Of a stretch of 64,000 bases of DNA, positions 45,899 through 57,210 are shown piece after piece. Position numbers and translations under genes: made by a program. Position 1 is the first letter of the stretch, and the number at the start of each line of letters is the position of its first letter. Origin of the DNA: Bathynomus jamesi. Its lineage: Eukaryota > Arthropoda > Malacostraca > Isopoda > Cirolanidae. Below the pieces are notes generated by a model. It was not told where the DNA came from. It was given only the letters and a program-made list of their open reading frames with translations, and searched no databases. The DNA is taken from the NCBI GenBank assembly GCA_023014485.1, contig JAJOZX010000997.1, forward strand, positions 251,001-315,000, given 5' to 3'.

Positions 45899-47029
45899 AT
45901 GAAAGAACTATTAAAATTTTCCGTGGAAGACCTTATATTTATATTCAACGGTGAATATTTTAAACAGACTGAAGGTGTTCAAATGGGTCTGCCTCTTGGT
46001 CCCACCTTAGCTAACGCGTTTCTGTGTCATCATGAAGTCAAATGGTTGAATGAGTGTCCTTCCAACTTTAAACCGGTTTTTTATAGAAGATATATTGATG
46101 ACACTTTTCTCCTGTTTAAATCACCAGACCATATCCCTTTGTTTCGTAATTACCTTAATTCTAAGCACCCTAACATTCAATTTACTTCAGAAGTTGAATC
46201 TAATAGCTCTCTGTCCTTTTTGGACATTAAGATAATAAAAACTAATTCCTCTTTTGAAACTTCCGTTTACCGAAAGCCGACATTTACCAATCTTACTATG
46301 AACTTTTCTTCCTTTATCCCTTTAGGTTTCAAACGAAATTTAATCTCGACTCTGACCAATAGAGCTTTCAATATCTGTTCAGATTACTTCAAACTACACG
46401 ATGAACTAGATTTCATCCGAAAACTCCTTGCCAAGAATAATTTCCCTTCTAGACTGGTGGAGACTACACTAGGCAGAACCTTAAATAGACTAATAAGCCC
46501 TACAACTAGAAACTTAATTACAGTCCCCAAAGATATCCTGTATTTCACTTTGCCCTATATGGGAACCTCAAGTTTTAGCATTAGAAATAAACTTTTAAAA
46601 TTGCTCAAGGAATTCTACCCACAACTGTGTATAAAAATTATATTCACCCCGTCTAAATCGATTTACCATTTATTTAAATACAAGGATGTTATTCCTACAC
46701 TTCTTAAGTCATCTATAGTTTATCAATACAAGTGTGACCACTGTATGGGGTCATATATAGGTAAAACTAAAAGACATTTAAAATCTCGTATTTACGAACA
46801 TCTCGGTAAATCGGTCTGTACAAATTTACCCCTTGGCAAACCACCTAATTCTCTCATACGTAATCACTCGCACAACAATAACCACCCAATTTCACAGTCT
46901 AATTTCACAGTACTTGCTGCTGGAAGCTCTGACCTTAAGCTTAAAATTATGGAGTCTCTGTTTATTTATAAACTAAAACCAGACCTAAATTCTGACGAAT
47001 CATCGATAGATCTGCTATGTTTTGGTTAA
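45899..47029 (+). pseudogene. Penelope-like RT/GIY-YIG protein, right (longer) copy
   Basis: Open reading frame of 376 codons, 5'-truncated. It carries QTEGVQMGLPLGPTLANAF and FYRRYIDDTF (the catalytic YxDD box, about residue 67), the thumb region and the GIY-YIG nuclease with the CDHCMGSYIGKT start (GSYIG corresponds to the GIY-YIG motif) and a C-terminal FIYKLKPDLN. Full Penelope proteins are about 700-850 residues, so roughly half is missing at the N-terminus. The frame is intact over its length, showing youth. The listed ATG is merely the first Met. Confidence 0.9.
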
Positions 47030-47340
47030 GGTACTAGTTTATTTTATTTACATTTCAGTTTTAATGCTTTTACTTTTTATAATTTTAACTTTTTAACTTC
47101 ACATTTATTTACCTTTTAGTTTTAATGTTTTACATTTTCTTAGCTACTTTTTATAATTTTTTAAGTTTATTTTAAATTGTTATTAAGCAATTTGTATTTT
47201 GTAATTTTGTATGTGATTTGGAATTTTATTGTTTTAGCCCTGAAGATGGAATTAGTGCATTCCGAAACGTTGGTATTATTAAACCTTGAAGGATGTTTGT
47301 ATTTTCTCTGGTGTTCCTGTTCATTATTAAACTGCGTTTT

Positions 47341-47734
47341 CCACACCACCAATCAATAGCCGATATATATATATATATATATGAAAAAAATCACACTCGC
47401 CACCACTTGAGCAGAAGGTGAGGGTGTTAGCCACTACCCTATGATGGGATAAAAGTTAACACAGCCTGTGATTATTTAAACAACTGAGGAAATATATAAT
47501 GCTTTTGCATTCAGAGGCATAATATGTCTTAATCCTCTCACACTTGAGGTAATGACCAACATTTTATTCAAACTATCTGAAAGTACAATGCTGGGATCTC
47601 ATAAATGGAATATCATGCATGAAAAATCATGTGTTTATGCATTGATACTTGACCTTTTATCAGAATGAACAATTTGGGTGGAGCGCAAAACTAAGGCTAC
47701 CAAGGTGTATATACACTGGTATATATATATATAT
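47341..47734. other. Unassigned stretch with SINE-like tail
   Basis: It contains a (TA)n tract (47366-47381). The end (47660-47700) includes TCAGAATGAACAATTTGGGTGG, written here as TCAGAATGAACAATTTGG, which recurs at 51290 and 51425; it is the shared 3' body of the SINE family. No ORF is seen. Confidence 0.5.
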
Positions 47735-47879
47735 ATATGTAGTGGTTAGCGTCACTGACTACGAATCCATCGGCCCTGGGTTCGAGACCCGACGGCAGCC
47801 GGCACACAGCAAAACCCAGCTGTTCATCCTTCCACACAATAAAGAAAGTGGTTGGTAGATAAATGGGTACCCTAGGGGG
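47735..47879 (+). mobile_element. tRNA-derived SINE (cut by TAGGGTG copy b)
   Basis: TAGTGGTTAGCGTCACTGAC (A-box region) and GGTTCGAGACC (perfect B box, about 47780-47790) are spaced about 35 bases apart as in tRNA-derived promoters. The body continues to CCTAGGGGG, where TAGGGTG copy b is inserted; CTAGGGGG (47872-47879) is its target duplication. A (TA)n tract precedes the head. Confidence 0.65.
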
Positions 47880-50800
47880 TAGGGTGCATCAAATTTCCCA
47901 TGATTTTTCAAAAAGTTTTATTTCAATCTGTCCCTATGATTACTGTGTTCCAATGCCTGAAATAGCACATATGGCCAAATTTCAAAGATTTATGTGGTCA
48001 TCTAGGGGGTCCACATCATTGATGCAATATTTAGTATTGGAGTTAAATTGACCAAAAAATTAAACATTTTATATCCCGGTTTCCGTGTTTGCAAAAGTAT
48101 CAGAACCAGTAAAAATGTATTAAATAATCAAAACAGGGATACATTGCATTGATTTCTACATTACTTTCTGACGTCTGACATTACAGTCTGGTTTATACAT
48201 TATATTATTGATACTATATACATTATTGGTGATACAAGCAAGTCAAAGTCAAAAGAACACTACTTTAATAAAAAATGTTCAAGAGCTGTAAATGAACATG
48301 AACAATTAGTTTAGTCTCCAGTTTTTCTCTTTCGAAGATTAGGAAGCTTCTTTCTGTCGGATTCAACAACTTGTAGGACATTTTGGTAATGTTGTTCTGA
48401 TCTGGCAGCCATGAGGAAATTAGAACTTAGCTTCACCCCACGCTCAGCACAATCATTTACGATGTTAACTGCCGAGATGTGTTCTCTGGATGTTTGAAAG
48501 GAAGCTAATTCTGGCCAATTTTCGATATTATGAGTCAGGAAAGAACTGTCAAGTTCCAGAACAGAGAAAATGTACCATGAATCTTTGTTGATTAAGTCGC
48601 CAAGCTTTGTCGTGCTGGAAATGGAGTTTGGAAATTTGGGTTTCCCAAATCCCGTACCAAATCGATGTTGTGGTAAAGATGCCTGATCTTGTGCTGGCTT
48701 TACTGCTATAAGTCTCTCAGCCAGATAGCGGCGTTCAGCTTCAGGGACTGCATCATTAAAGAGCGCAAGAGGTACCATCTCAGCAGTCAGGTACCATAGG
48801 TGATGCTTGAGAGTTTTTATCGCACTAGATGATATGCTGGGGCTGAGTTTTTCATATCTGAGGATGTCTTGGTAAAGACAGATCATTCCATGGAGCCTCG
48901 ACCGCGCTTGAACAGGTGATCCACCACCAGCTGTACAGCAAGCAAACAAAGTTGACAAACTCTCGCAGTTTGGGTTGTTGTGCTTCCGTGGTAATGGTTC
49001 CAGAGGGAAGAGAGCTGATCTGCTCCTCCAGCAGCACCATCTTAATGGAGTAGAGAAACTTGGCCATCCACCTAGCCTTGTGTACAGCACCAGGACGTCG
49101 AAATGAAAACTCTCTACTTGTCCCATCCAAGTAGAGCAAACAAAGATCAGAAAATTCTTTGTAGTCATCACATTGATATTGATGCTTCACAACAGACTGC
49201 GCGCATGAAATCGCTCTGGCCCTATAGTCATGGATTATGGTTTGTACATCATCTGAATAAGAGGTACCATCCAAAAAATTAAGTGCCTGATTATTGTTGT
49301 GTTGAACTGTGTCTAAATGCTTTCGGAACTGACAGAATATGGTAACTTCTAGTGACATTGGTGGTTCTATTTTCAGATCATTGAAGACTTGTGTAAGGAT
49401 TACCTCGCCAACGTGATGCCGGCAAGCTGACCACAGTAAAGCTCGACCTATGTCCTGGTGCAGGCTACACAGGCAGCACTCACATGACCAGTGTTACTAG
49501 CTGTTGTGTCAAAAGTCATGTTCACTACTGAGTCAACACAATTCATGATCGGAGAAGCTCCATGGTGAGATTAGCAATGCTTTGACCAGCTGGCTGATCT
49601 GTATTTGGCTTGTAGGAAGGCACACCAAGAAGTTTGATGTCATAGGAATTGCCAACTGCTACAGTGAGCCTCTCTTCAGCTTTAGTTTGGTATGACAGAG
49701 TTGACATCAGTTTAGAATCCCAGTGAAGAGACAGGAACTGTGGTGGAACCCAGGACTCTTTGACCGATGATGCAAGCTCTTCACCAACCTTACGTCTTGC
49801 TCTGTCGGCGGTAGAATATGAGTGTGAAACATTTTTTGTGTCACCTCCTAATTCCTTAATGATGGCTTTGGTAAATGCTGCCTGTTGGGCCAGTGTGATC
49901 TTCGTGCGTGTAGACAGGGAAACCATCCTATGGGATTTGAGTATGTCATGACTTATAAAAGCAGTTGTTCCTGAACGAGTTGCTTGGCGAGTTTTTTGTG
50001 TTTTTGGTTTGTAATCCTCTATATCACCCTCTTCATCCTCAATATCACTGTTGCTTTCCTCACTGTTCTCAATCTGAACTTTGCTTGTAGATGCTTGGGC
50101 TTTATGAGCTTTAAGCTGTTGTTCTGCTTGCATCATTTCCTTTTCCTGCTTTCTTTGGACTTTTGATGCGAGCTTCTTGTCATGGCTTCCAAACGATGCG
50201 ACTCTGCCTGATTTCATTGACCGCAAGAACTCCAGATCTTCAGGATCTTTTATGAGTTGCTCAGCATTCCTTGGCCAAAACTGAAATGTTTCTTGTAACT
50301 CCTTTTCGATCCCATTAAGCTTCGCAACTGCACCAGGCGAAGAACGCCAATCCACTGGAAGTTCCCTAAGTTTTGCATTTTTTGCAGATAGTGCTATAAT
50401 TTTTTCAACAGCTTTCTTCTCGGTAATCATGGAAATGTTGCCTTTCTGATAAAATGGAATAACTTTTTGCAAGACAAATTTAGCATTGTTCCATTTTGTA
50501 CGGTTAAACGGTAGACCTTCTTGCTGATGAAACATGTAGCATCGCAACACTTGCTCACATGTTGGCAGCCTAGATCCTGTTATCTCTGCATCTGCATCGC
50601 TGATTCCAGCACCAAGACCATAAATGGCAGCAGTTTGACGAGTTTTAACAGCATATTTATCATTTGTGCTACCTGAACTGGCCATAATGCACGACAGGTG
50701 TAAAGAGAACACAAAATTTATTAACGTAAACACTTGCACATAAACATTTAACATAAACACAAAAAATCACATTTATCATAAACACTTGCATATCAGATTA

Positions 50801-51188
50801 TAGTGTACATTGCAGTTCCTTTTAGAATATTCTATAACTTTCCACCACTTCCTAGCACTTTCTAGAGGTTTCTATCACTTTCTAGAGGTACTATCACTTT
50901 ATAGAAGTTTCTATCACTTTTTAGAAGTATATATATGACCTTTAGAAATATCACTTACATGTTCTTGGGCTGATTTTTGTAGTGAACAAAATCTTTAAAC
51001 TTCTACTATTTGCATCTCAAATCACAGAATGACTGTGGGGTTGGTGTGCATATAGGAAGTCTGTGTGGACCCCATAAATGGCATTCAAATCCAAAAATAA
51101 TTCACATAGTAGGTTTTCTTAACCATTGGAACATTTCTAACTTAGGGACAAAGTGAAACTTTGTCATTGGTGATTTTGATGCACCCTA
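47880..51188 (-). mobile_element. TAGGGTG-family element, copy b, with 8-bp TSD
   Basis: Ends TAGGGTGCATCAAATTTCCC and, on the complement, TAGGGTGCATCAAAATCACC. A perfect 8-bp duplication CTAGGGGG (47872-47879, 51189-51196) gives the clearest boundary evidence for this family. The minus-strand gene spans 48311-50685. The left ~400 bases and right ~500 bases are non-coding. Confidence 0.92.
48311..50685 (-). pseudogene. TAGGGTG-family protein, copy b
   Basis: The ATG at 50685 (an upstream Met at 50760 is less likely) starts a 380-codon open part: SRLPTCEQVLRCYMFHQQEG, a KDPEDLEFLRSMKSGRVASF segment, an acidic linker, FLSLHWDSKLMSTL (Ser replaces the Gly of HWDGK) and IKLLGVPSY. The frame then changes near 49545: NMTFDTTASNTGH is readable, but the CRHH region is damaged. 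Later frames give DDYKEFSDLCLLYLDG, GAVHKARWMAKFLYSIKMVL, KTLKHHLWYLTAEMVPLALF and AVNIVNDCAERGVKLSSNF, ending in KLPNLRKRKTGD. Three or more frame breaks. Divergent from copies a, c and d, so it is a separate subfamily. Confidence 0.78.
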
Positions 51189-51440
51189 CTAGGGGGCCTA
51201 GTGGTTACGACGCTGGGCCGCTGATGGGGCGTGGTTCGGATTCCACGTTAAACTGTAGGTCTAAGGTGGAGTGAAAAGCTTGACCTTCGTCAGAATGAAC
51301 AATTTGGGTGGAAGCTAACCAAACAAAAGGTTATACAATATATACACACACGCACAGTATAGGTGATGTCCAGTTTTTTATATATATATATATAAAATAG
51401 GTGGAGTGACAAGCTTGACCTTGGTCAGAATGAACAATTC
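51189..51440 (+). mobile_element. tRNA-like SINE sequences continuing after copy b
   Basis: After the duplication the SINE context continues with CCTAGTGGTTACGACGCTGG and a B-box-like GGTTCGGATTCC, then the shared body AAGCTTGACCTTCGTCAGAA and TGAACAATTTGGGTGGA. A second, similar body lies at 51400-51440 after a short TA tract. This suggests two tandem or nested copies of the same SINE family. The right boundaries are not defined. Confidence 0.5.
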
Positions 51441-51806
51441 AGGCAAAAGCTAAATCAAGGTTATATATTTATTTATAGTTTTTTCTCTACAAAGAAATAA
51501 ATGGTGAATAATTGACTGAGTTTTCTCCACCACCATGTATTCCCAAGAAGTCAATTAATATTTCTCTTCTATGATCTCAACATATCTATCCCAAGCTAGA
51601 GTTGCTTAGTATAATTTAGCCTAAATGAGACTAACTTTGACTTTGTGCCAGATTTATCTACCAAAACCCTGTCCTATAGGACCAAGATTACTTTAATTTG
51701 ACTGAGAACAAATTACTCTTACAAAGAATAGAAGCTAGTGATTCAAGAGAGAGCACAAGATAGACCATTTGGCTCTTAGTAATAATGAATATATATTTGT
51801 TTCAAG

Positions 51807-52327
51807 GTACATCTGATGAAAAGGCAATTGGTGGACCATACACAGAACAAAATGTGCCAGAAGTATTTCCACAAAACACTTACATGGAGCTTCATTGCTC
51901 AAAGACAGATAAGTTCAAAGAGCAAAATGCATTCCAGCCATGCCAAACTTTTAGCCAAAATTCAAATCTGGCTCACTTCAAATCTCATTTGCATCTGCCA
52001 GGTAAAGAAACTTCTAAGCAATTCAATGAATCTCTCTCATACCAGGAAACAGTGTGTCCATCCAACAGTCTAGTTGGTCCTTTTGAAAATTTAGCCCTTA
52101 ATCCTACAATAGATAATGCTTCCCTTTGCGATACAGCAAGTGAACAAATCATTCCTACTGACAACTCTACTCTTCCTGAGCCACCTTCTATCACTTACCC
52201 CTCTTCAGTTAATTCATTGTGTCAGCAGGATCAGTCTATATCTAGCCAATTACCAAACCCACAAGAAATTGCTCTAAGATCTGAAGTAAATCAGGACTTT
52301 TCAAACATCAGCAAAAGTTGTAAAAAG
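51807..52327 (+). CDS. Candidate host exon 3 (521 bases, Ser/Pro/Asn-rich)
   Basis: Flanked by ATATATTTGTTTCAAG before and GTAATATTTA after, both good splice-site matches. Entered in phase 1 (GT completes Gly) it reads 173 codons without a stop: GTSDEKAIGGPYTEQNVPEV, CSKTDKFKEQNAFQPCQTFS, then LPEPPSITYPSSVNSLCQQD and VNQDFSNISKSCKK at the end, leaving in phase 0. Composition is polar and disorder-like (Ser, Asn, Gln, Thr, Pro), without zinc fingers, catalytic motifs or TE resemblance. The length of open frame in AT-rich DNA and the phase match with exon 42897-42969 argue for a real exon of a rapidly evolving nuclear or scaffold-type protein. Function unknown. Confidence 0.6.
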
Positions 52328-53044
52328 GTAATATTTATAATTATTTATATTTTCACCTTTATTAAAGTAGATTTATTTTTCAAAAGATTGTACTGAATAT
52401 AACATTTGATCATCGAGTACAGTGAAGAGGAATTTAGTGCTGAAACATTGTTATACATAATTAGTATATACAGTTTGGGAAAGAAGTTCGCATAGTAAGA
52501 TAAAATTTCTAAAAAGCTTAGTATTGCATTTCTCTGGATATTTTCTTTATGCGACTTAAAATTTAAAAAATGAAAACCAAATCATTTCTTATTGATCACC
52601 AACTTTTTAATACCATTTAGAAATTTTATTTCTAAGGTAGTATTTTTTGAAACTGTACATCCATGCATTATCAAAGAACCAGTTTCCCATTTTTCATGTG
52701 GTGGGCATGTTGCTTGAACTTGGGATTAGAAACACTGATCAATTGCACACCCAAGGATCACCTCTAGCAACAAAGTATGAGTACTATCTCCATCTTGAGG
52801 ATCCAGTGTTATCTTAGTGTTTGTGCTCCAAGTTTTTTGTACACATTGTTGAGGATTATATTGTTAATTCTGTAGTTTTTGTTTTATTGGGATTATTAAA
52901 GTACAAATAGCTCTATTCCTAAACTTTAAGTTTAATTTAATTTAGTAGTTAGAGAGATGTAGGGGGTTCATTCAGTGCAAGCCCAGCTTTTTGGTTGATT
53001 AGCATATGCCCCCATTAGTTCATTCCATTCAGGGGATAGCGTAA
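52328..53044. other. Intron-like AT-rich stretch before LINE-C
   Basis: No ORF or inverted-repeat element is recognised. It begins at the donor of the preceding exon. The 5' limit of LINE-C within it is uncertain; sequence from about 52690 could be LINE-C 5' UTR. Confidence 0.4.
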
Positions 53045-53089
53045 CTTAGACCATGGAGCTTTTAACCAAGTTAAAGAATAGTATTAAAG

Positions 53090-53870
53090 ATGACTTTAGA
53101 CTGTGACTGTAAAGTTTGTAAGAAGGAAGTTAGGGAAGGGGATAATGCTGTAGCATGTGAGAGTTGTGATGATTGGTATCACTCAGCCTGTATCAAAATT
53201 ACAGAACAAGTGTACATGGGTATGAAGTCACCAAGTATTTTGTGGTTTTGTAAGAAGTGTTTAGCTGATGTTAGGAACATGCTCAAGGCAAGGTTTAAGA
53301 AAGTTGCTAACTTAGAGTCCAGTGGGCCTAAATTAGTTGGCCCTATGATTGATAGCGTAGCTAGTGAGATTAATGGAACAGTTAGGCCAGAAACTGTCTA
53401 ATACAGGAAATACTAATGTAAGATGTAGTGAGGTTGAACCTAAGCCTAGCCTTAGTGTTAGAGACAGGGATGCAGGCCCAAGTAAAGTCAAGCCTAAGCC
53501 AAGTGTTAGTGATAAGGATGCAGGTCCAAGTAAAGTTTGGCCTGATGAATAGCACAGTCAAAAGTCAGTCAAGAAATAGGATTTGAGATAATAGAAATTG
53601 TGCAGCAACTAGTAACAGGTTTCAGATACTAGGGAATTTAGATGAAGCAGTATACAGTGTGAATTTACCATGGTTGGGGACTCTATTATTAGGAATCAAG
53701 ATGATGAATTTTGCAATAAGGGAAGGAAAACCTGTCAAAGAATATGTATTCCAGGAGATAATATTTCTAAAGTCAATGAAGTAGTGAAGAAGTTGCCTAA
53801 AAACCGAGGTAATATTATAATTCAAGAAGGTATAAATGATTTAACAAGCAAGGATTAAGATGATAGATTT
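53090..53870 (+). pseudogene. LINE-C ORF1: PHD finger and SGNH esterase-like domain
   Basis: The N-terminal PHD-like zinc finger spans 53100-53265: CDCKVCKKEV, ACESCDDWYHSAC and WFCKKCL give the C4HC3 pattern. A linker with repeated PSKVKPKPSVSDKDAGPSKV units follows. The second domain (53670-53858) starts VVGDSIIRNQDDEF (GDS nucleophile block) and has IIIQEGINDL (GxND block), the signature of SGNH hydrolases found in CR1-type ORF1. Frame changes near 53400 and 53640 and a stop at 53858 break it. In known elements this protein binds RNA and helps retrotransposition; activity of the esterase is not shown here. Confidence 0.8.
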
Positions 53871-55080
53871 AAGTTGAACAGAAATTCAGTAGTAGTTAAA
53901 CAGAGGTACAGAGAATTGATAGAAACTTTAAAAAATAGGCAGAGCAAGTGTTATGTAGTGGGCATTTTACCAAAGATTGGGGTAAGCATCGAGTTCACAA
54001 GTAGAATTTTAGCCTTAAATGATAGTTAGGATGCTATTTAGTGAAGGGATTGAGTTCATAGATTTGTGGATAATTTTTATGAAAGGAGGGAGCTTTACAG
54101 TAAGGATGGATTACATCTCAGTAGAAAGGGAACTACTTTATATGGGGGACTTTAGAGGAAAATGTGAGTTCTTTTGGGGTTTTGAAAGATAACTTTAGAT
54201 CAATAGAGGGCATGGAGCATCAGGATATAGGTAAAGTAAATACTGTTATTCTTAAATACAGATTATGTCAGGAATAGGCATATCAGCTATCTTGCCAGAG
54301 GTAGGGAACCAGTTAAAACTGAAGGGTTGAAGTGTTTTTATACAAATGCATAGAGTCTTAGGAATAAGAAATATTAGTTATATGATTAGTGAAAATCTGG
54401 ATAATATCTGCGTCAGTGAGGCAGCATTCAATGACACAACATCAGAGTATGAGAAATACTTACCTATACCTATACAATGTATATTTATTAGAGTGGATAA
54501 GCAGGGTGGTGGTTTGGTCTTGTACATTAAGAATGATTTAATTTCAGTTCAGAATCATGGTATTAAATTAGATAATAGGGTAGAATCAGTTTGGGTTGAT
54601 ATTTGTGTTTCAGGCAAAGAGTATATTTGGATAGGTGCATTTTGCAGACCTCGAAACCAAACACATTAAGTTGATGACAATATTTTTCAAGAAATAAATA
54701 AAGGTTGTGCTAGAACATTAATTATGGGAGATTTCAACGGTTCTAGATAATTTTGCCATATGAAATTTTTCCGCAAGAAACTTCGCCGCAAAGAAACCTC
54801 ACCACAAGCAAGAAAATAGGAAAAAAATGTATGAATAAATAAGAAATGTATTTATTTGAAACAACAGTACTAAAAAGTCTACATATAAAACTTAGTTAAA
54901 AAAGTTTAGTTTAGTTTATTTACATGAAAGAACAAAACAGTTAAAAAAGTTTTGTTTAGTTTATACTAAAAAGTTTATACATAACAGTTAAAAACGTTTA
55001 ATCCTATTAAAATGTATGCAAGTTTAATGAAATAGACTGCAAAAACTGAAGTTTGTTTTCTGGATTATAATTCACTAGTA

Positions 55081-55400
55081 CAGTTCCCGTCGCTTCGCTG
55101 ACGGTTAGACAGGCTAAACTACAAAAAAAGAACCCAGCCGTGAAAATTTTGAGCTTCACATTGTGTCAACATTTCTGAATCTGGTATCTCCCAAAACCTC
55201 CTCACCCCCCCATTCATACAACTTGGGGGCTAACCCCACCCATCCCCATTACCCCACCCATCCCCATTACCCCACCCATCCCCATTACCCCACCCATCCC
55301 CCATTACCCCCACCCCCACCCATCCCCCATTGCTAAAATACAGAAAAGAACAGTCATGAAAATCTTGAGCTTCACATTGCTGCCCATAATACAATTTCTG
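55081..55400. repeat. C-rich short tandem repeats next to the ACGG array
   Basis: CAGTTCCCGTCGCTTCGCTG starts the block. About five units of CCCATCCCCATTACCCCA run from about 55230 to 55330. The words AACAGTCATGAAAATCTTGA and GCTTCACATTG flank the units on both sides (55135-55165 and 55345-55380), as if the tract expanded between a direct duplication. Confidence 0.6.
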
Positions 55401-55409
55401 AGTTTTTTA

Positions 55410-55862
55410 CGGACGGACGGACGGACGGACGGACGGACGGACGGACGGACGACGGACGGACGGACGGACGGACGGACGGACGGACGGACGGACGGACGGA
55501 CGGACGGACGGACGGACGGACGGACGGACGGACGGACGGACGGACGGACGACGGGACGGACGGACGGACGGACGGACGGACGGACGGACGGACGGACGGA
55601 CGGACGGACGGACGGACGGACGGACGACGGACGGACGGACGGACGGACGGACGGACGGACGGACGGACGGACGGACGACGGACGGACGGACGGACGGACG
55701 GACGGACGGACGGACGGACGGACGGACGGACGGACGGACGGACGGACGGACGGACGGACGGACGGACGGACGGACGGACGGACGGACGGACGGACGGACG
55801 GACGGACGGACGGACGGACGGACGGACGGACGGACGGACGGACGGACGGACGGACGGACGGA
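55410..55862. repeat. (ACGG)n tetranucleotide array, ~450 bp
   Basis: Continuous GGAC/ACGG repeats with five short interruptions (GACGAC or ACGGGACG, near 55448, 55547, 55623, 55676). All frames are open, giving DGRT or SVRP iterations; these are artefacts of the tetramer, not genes. The array lies between the MULE left end and the transposase stop. Confidence 0.97.
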
Positions 55863-55884
55863 CCTCTTATTATAGTATAGATTA

Positions 55885-57210
55885 CTATTTGCTGGAGTTG
55901 ACATCTTTGTATTTCTTTTTCATGGTGGATGGATCCCCTAGTTCAATTTGTAGTTTCTTCTTGTTTGCTAAGCTTGCTTCTTTTTTAAAAATTCCTATTA
56001 ATTTCCAAATATTGGGATGTACATTTGTGACCACAATTTGTAAGCATTATGAAACCCCTCTACACTATTATTTGTTTGAGGTAATTCATCAGCAGTCCCT
56101 TCATTGACATTCCAAAGTTCAATTGGAAATGTGAGTACCAGTCGGCGTTGCTGAAGTCCTCGACCTCGTTCCCCTCCAATGTAATGAGTTTCGAAATAGG
56201 AAACAAATTCTTGGGGCAAATCGTCATCATCTGTGAGTTCAATAAATCTTTCCACAACATCCGGAATAGGAAGAAATGCAAGGGCTGCGAAGCATTTAAC
56301 TTTGAGGTTGAATTCATTATTTGTATGATATTGCTGTTGAAATCCGATGTTGACGACTTTTCTGTAAATATTTTGGGCTAAATGAAACAAGCAACATGTT
56401 ATTGTAGCGTTTGGAAATACATTTGAGAAGCTGTTAATGCATGCTTTTTCAAAGTCAACCATCAAAGATTCGGGCTTGGTCTCTGGACGTAGTTCCTTTA
56501 AAATGTGGAAAAGTCTACTGTAATTTTCTTGAGTTTTTCCAGGGAGTAGAATAAATAAGCGAGGAATGCTAACATTCCTCATTACTACATGTAACGTATA
56601 GAGTTGGTAATATATATCTGGACTACATTTGAAAGTGCCATCACATGCCCAATGCTTATAATTCACCAAATCATCTAAATCACTTTCTGTTCCAAACACT
56701 AAATTCCTATCCACATCATGTTCTCCACTGTCATACTGTAAGAACTTTTCTCCGCTTTCAAGAAATTGATATTCGAAAGGAATCACGTATCCACTTCTTT
56801 CTTTAGGGATAGGAGGTACTTTGTCATTATTTTGTCACCAATTCTGAATGTTTCGGGCTAAAGTCGGTATCGATGGCATTAAAGCCAGGGTTGCATCGTC
56901 TAAACCTGATGTTGCATCAGCAATAAGTGATCTTGTTGGTAGTTGCGAAGTCAAAGTGGCAGCTTTCATGGTCGCCAAAGAATGATAAACTTGGGGTTTG
57001 GCTGCATTGGAGGTATGTATATGCTCACCAATATGTTTACAAATCGATAATGTCTCATCACTTTCCAAAATAGTGTGCACTCTCACGCCACATTTACTTA
57101 TTTCACACTTCCAATAAGTTTTTGCTTTGTTTTCTTTCCAATCAGTAAACATAATTCATGTTGTCAACTAGTTTCTCATCACCACGGATACTTCTCACTG
57201 TAAAAGGCAT
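55885..57210 (-). pseudogene. MULE transposase (FLYWCH finger + MULE DDE domain)
   Basis: A start at 57210 gives MPFTVRSIRGDEKLVDNMNY, then after a frame change near 57155 TDWKENKAKTYWKCEISKCG and HIGEHIHT: a FLYWCH zinc finger (C..C...H.H). The catalytic domain has HWACDGTFK (first Asp), SLMVDFEKACINSF (second Asp), TCCLFHLAQNIYRKV and NNSVEGFHNAY, the MULE C-terminal signature with the catalytic Glu. A single TGA at 56835-56837 separates otherwise in-frame halves, and a one-base shift near 56020 precedes the HPNIWKLIGIFKKEASLANK tail ending at 55885. Few lesions, so a fairly young copy. Confidence 0.88.

Larger units (their letters stand above)
44650..47340. mobile_element. Head-to-head pair of Penelope-like retroelements
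   Basis: Two nearly identical arms of about 1.24 kb (44650-45886 and about 46086-47337) lie in inverted orientation with their 3' ends outward, around a ~200-base spacer that belongs to the longer right copy. Both are 5'-truncated, the left one more. Each outer end shows ATAATGAACAGGAACACC. (TA)n tracts border both sides (about 44627-44647; 47366-47381). Near identity indicates a recent insertion; inverted partial dimers are typical of Penelope elements. Confidence 0.9.

Noticed and set aside
47397..47445. Minus-strand tRNA-like head (GTAGTGGCTAACACCCTCAC)
   Set aside because: An A-box-like start is present but no B box at the right distance, so it is not called as a tRNA or SINE.
47735..47800. 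Functional tRNA gene
   Set aside because: A and B boxes are present, but no cloverleaf with proper acceptor pairing was seen and the body continues as a SINE.
55356..55904. Long ORFs on both strands with DGRT or SVRP repeats
   Set aside because: They are a by-product of an ACGG tetramer array without stop codons in any frame; no start context or unique sequence.
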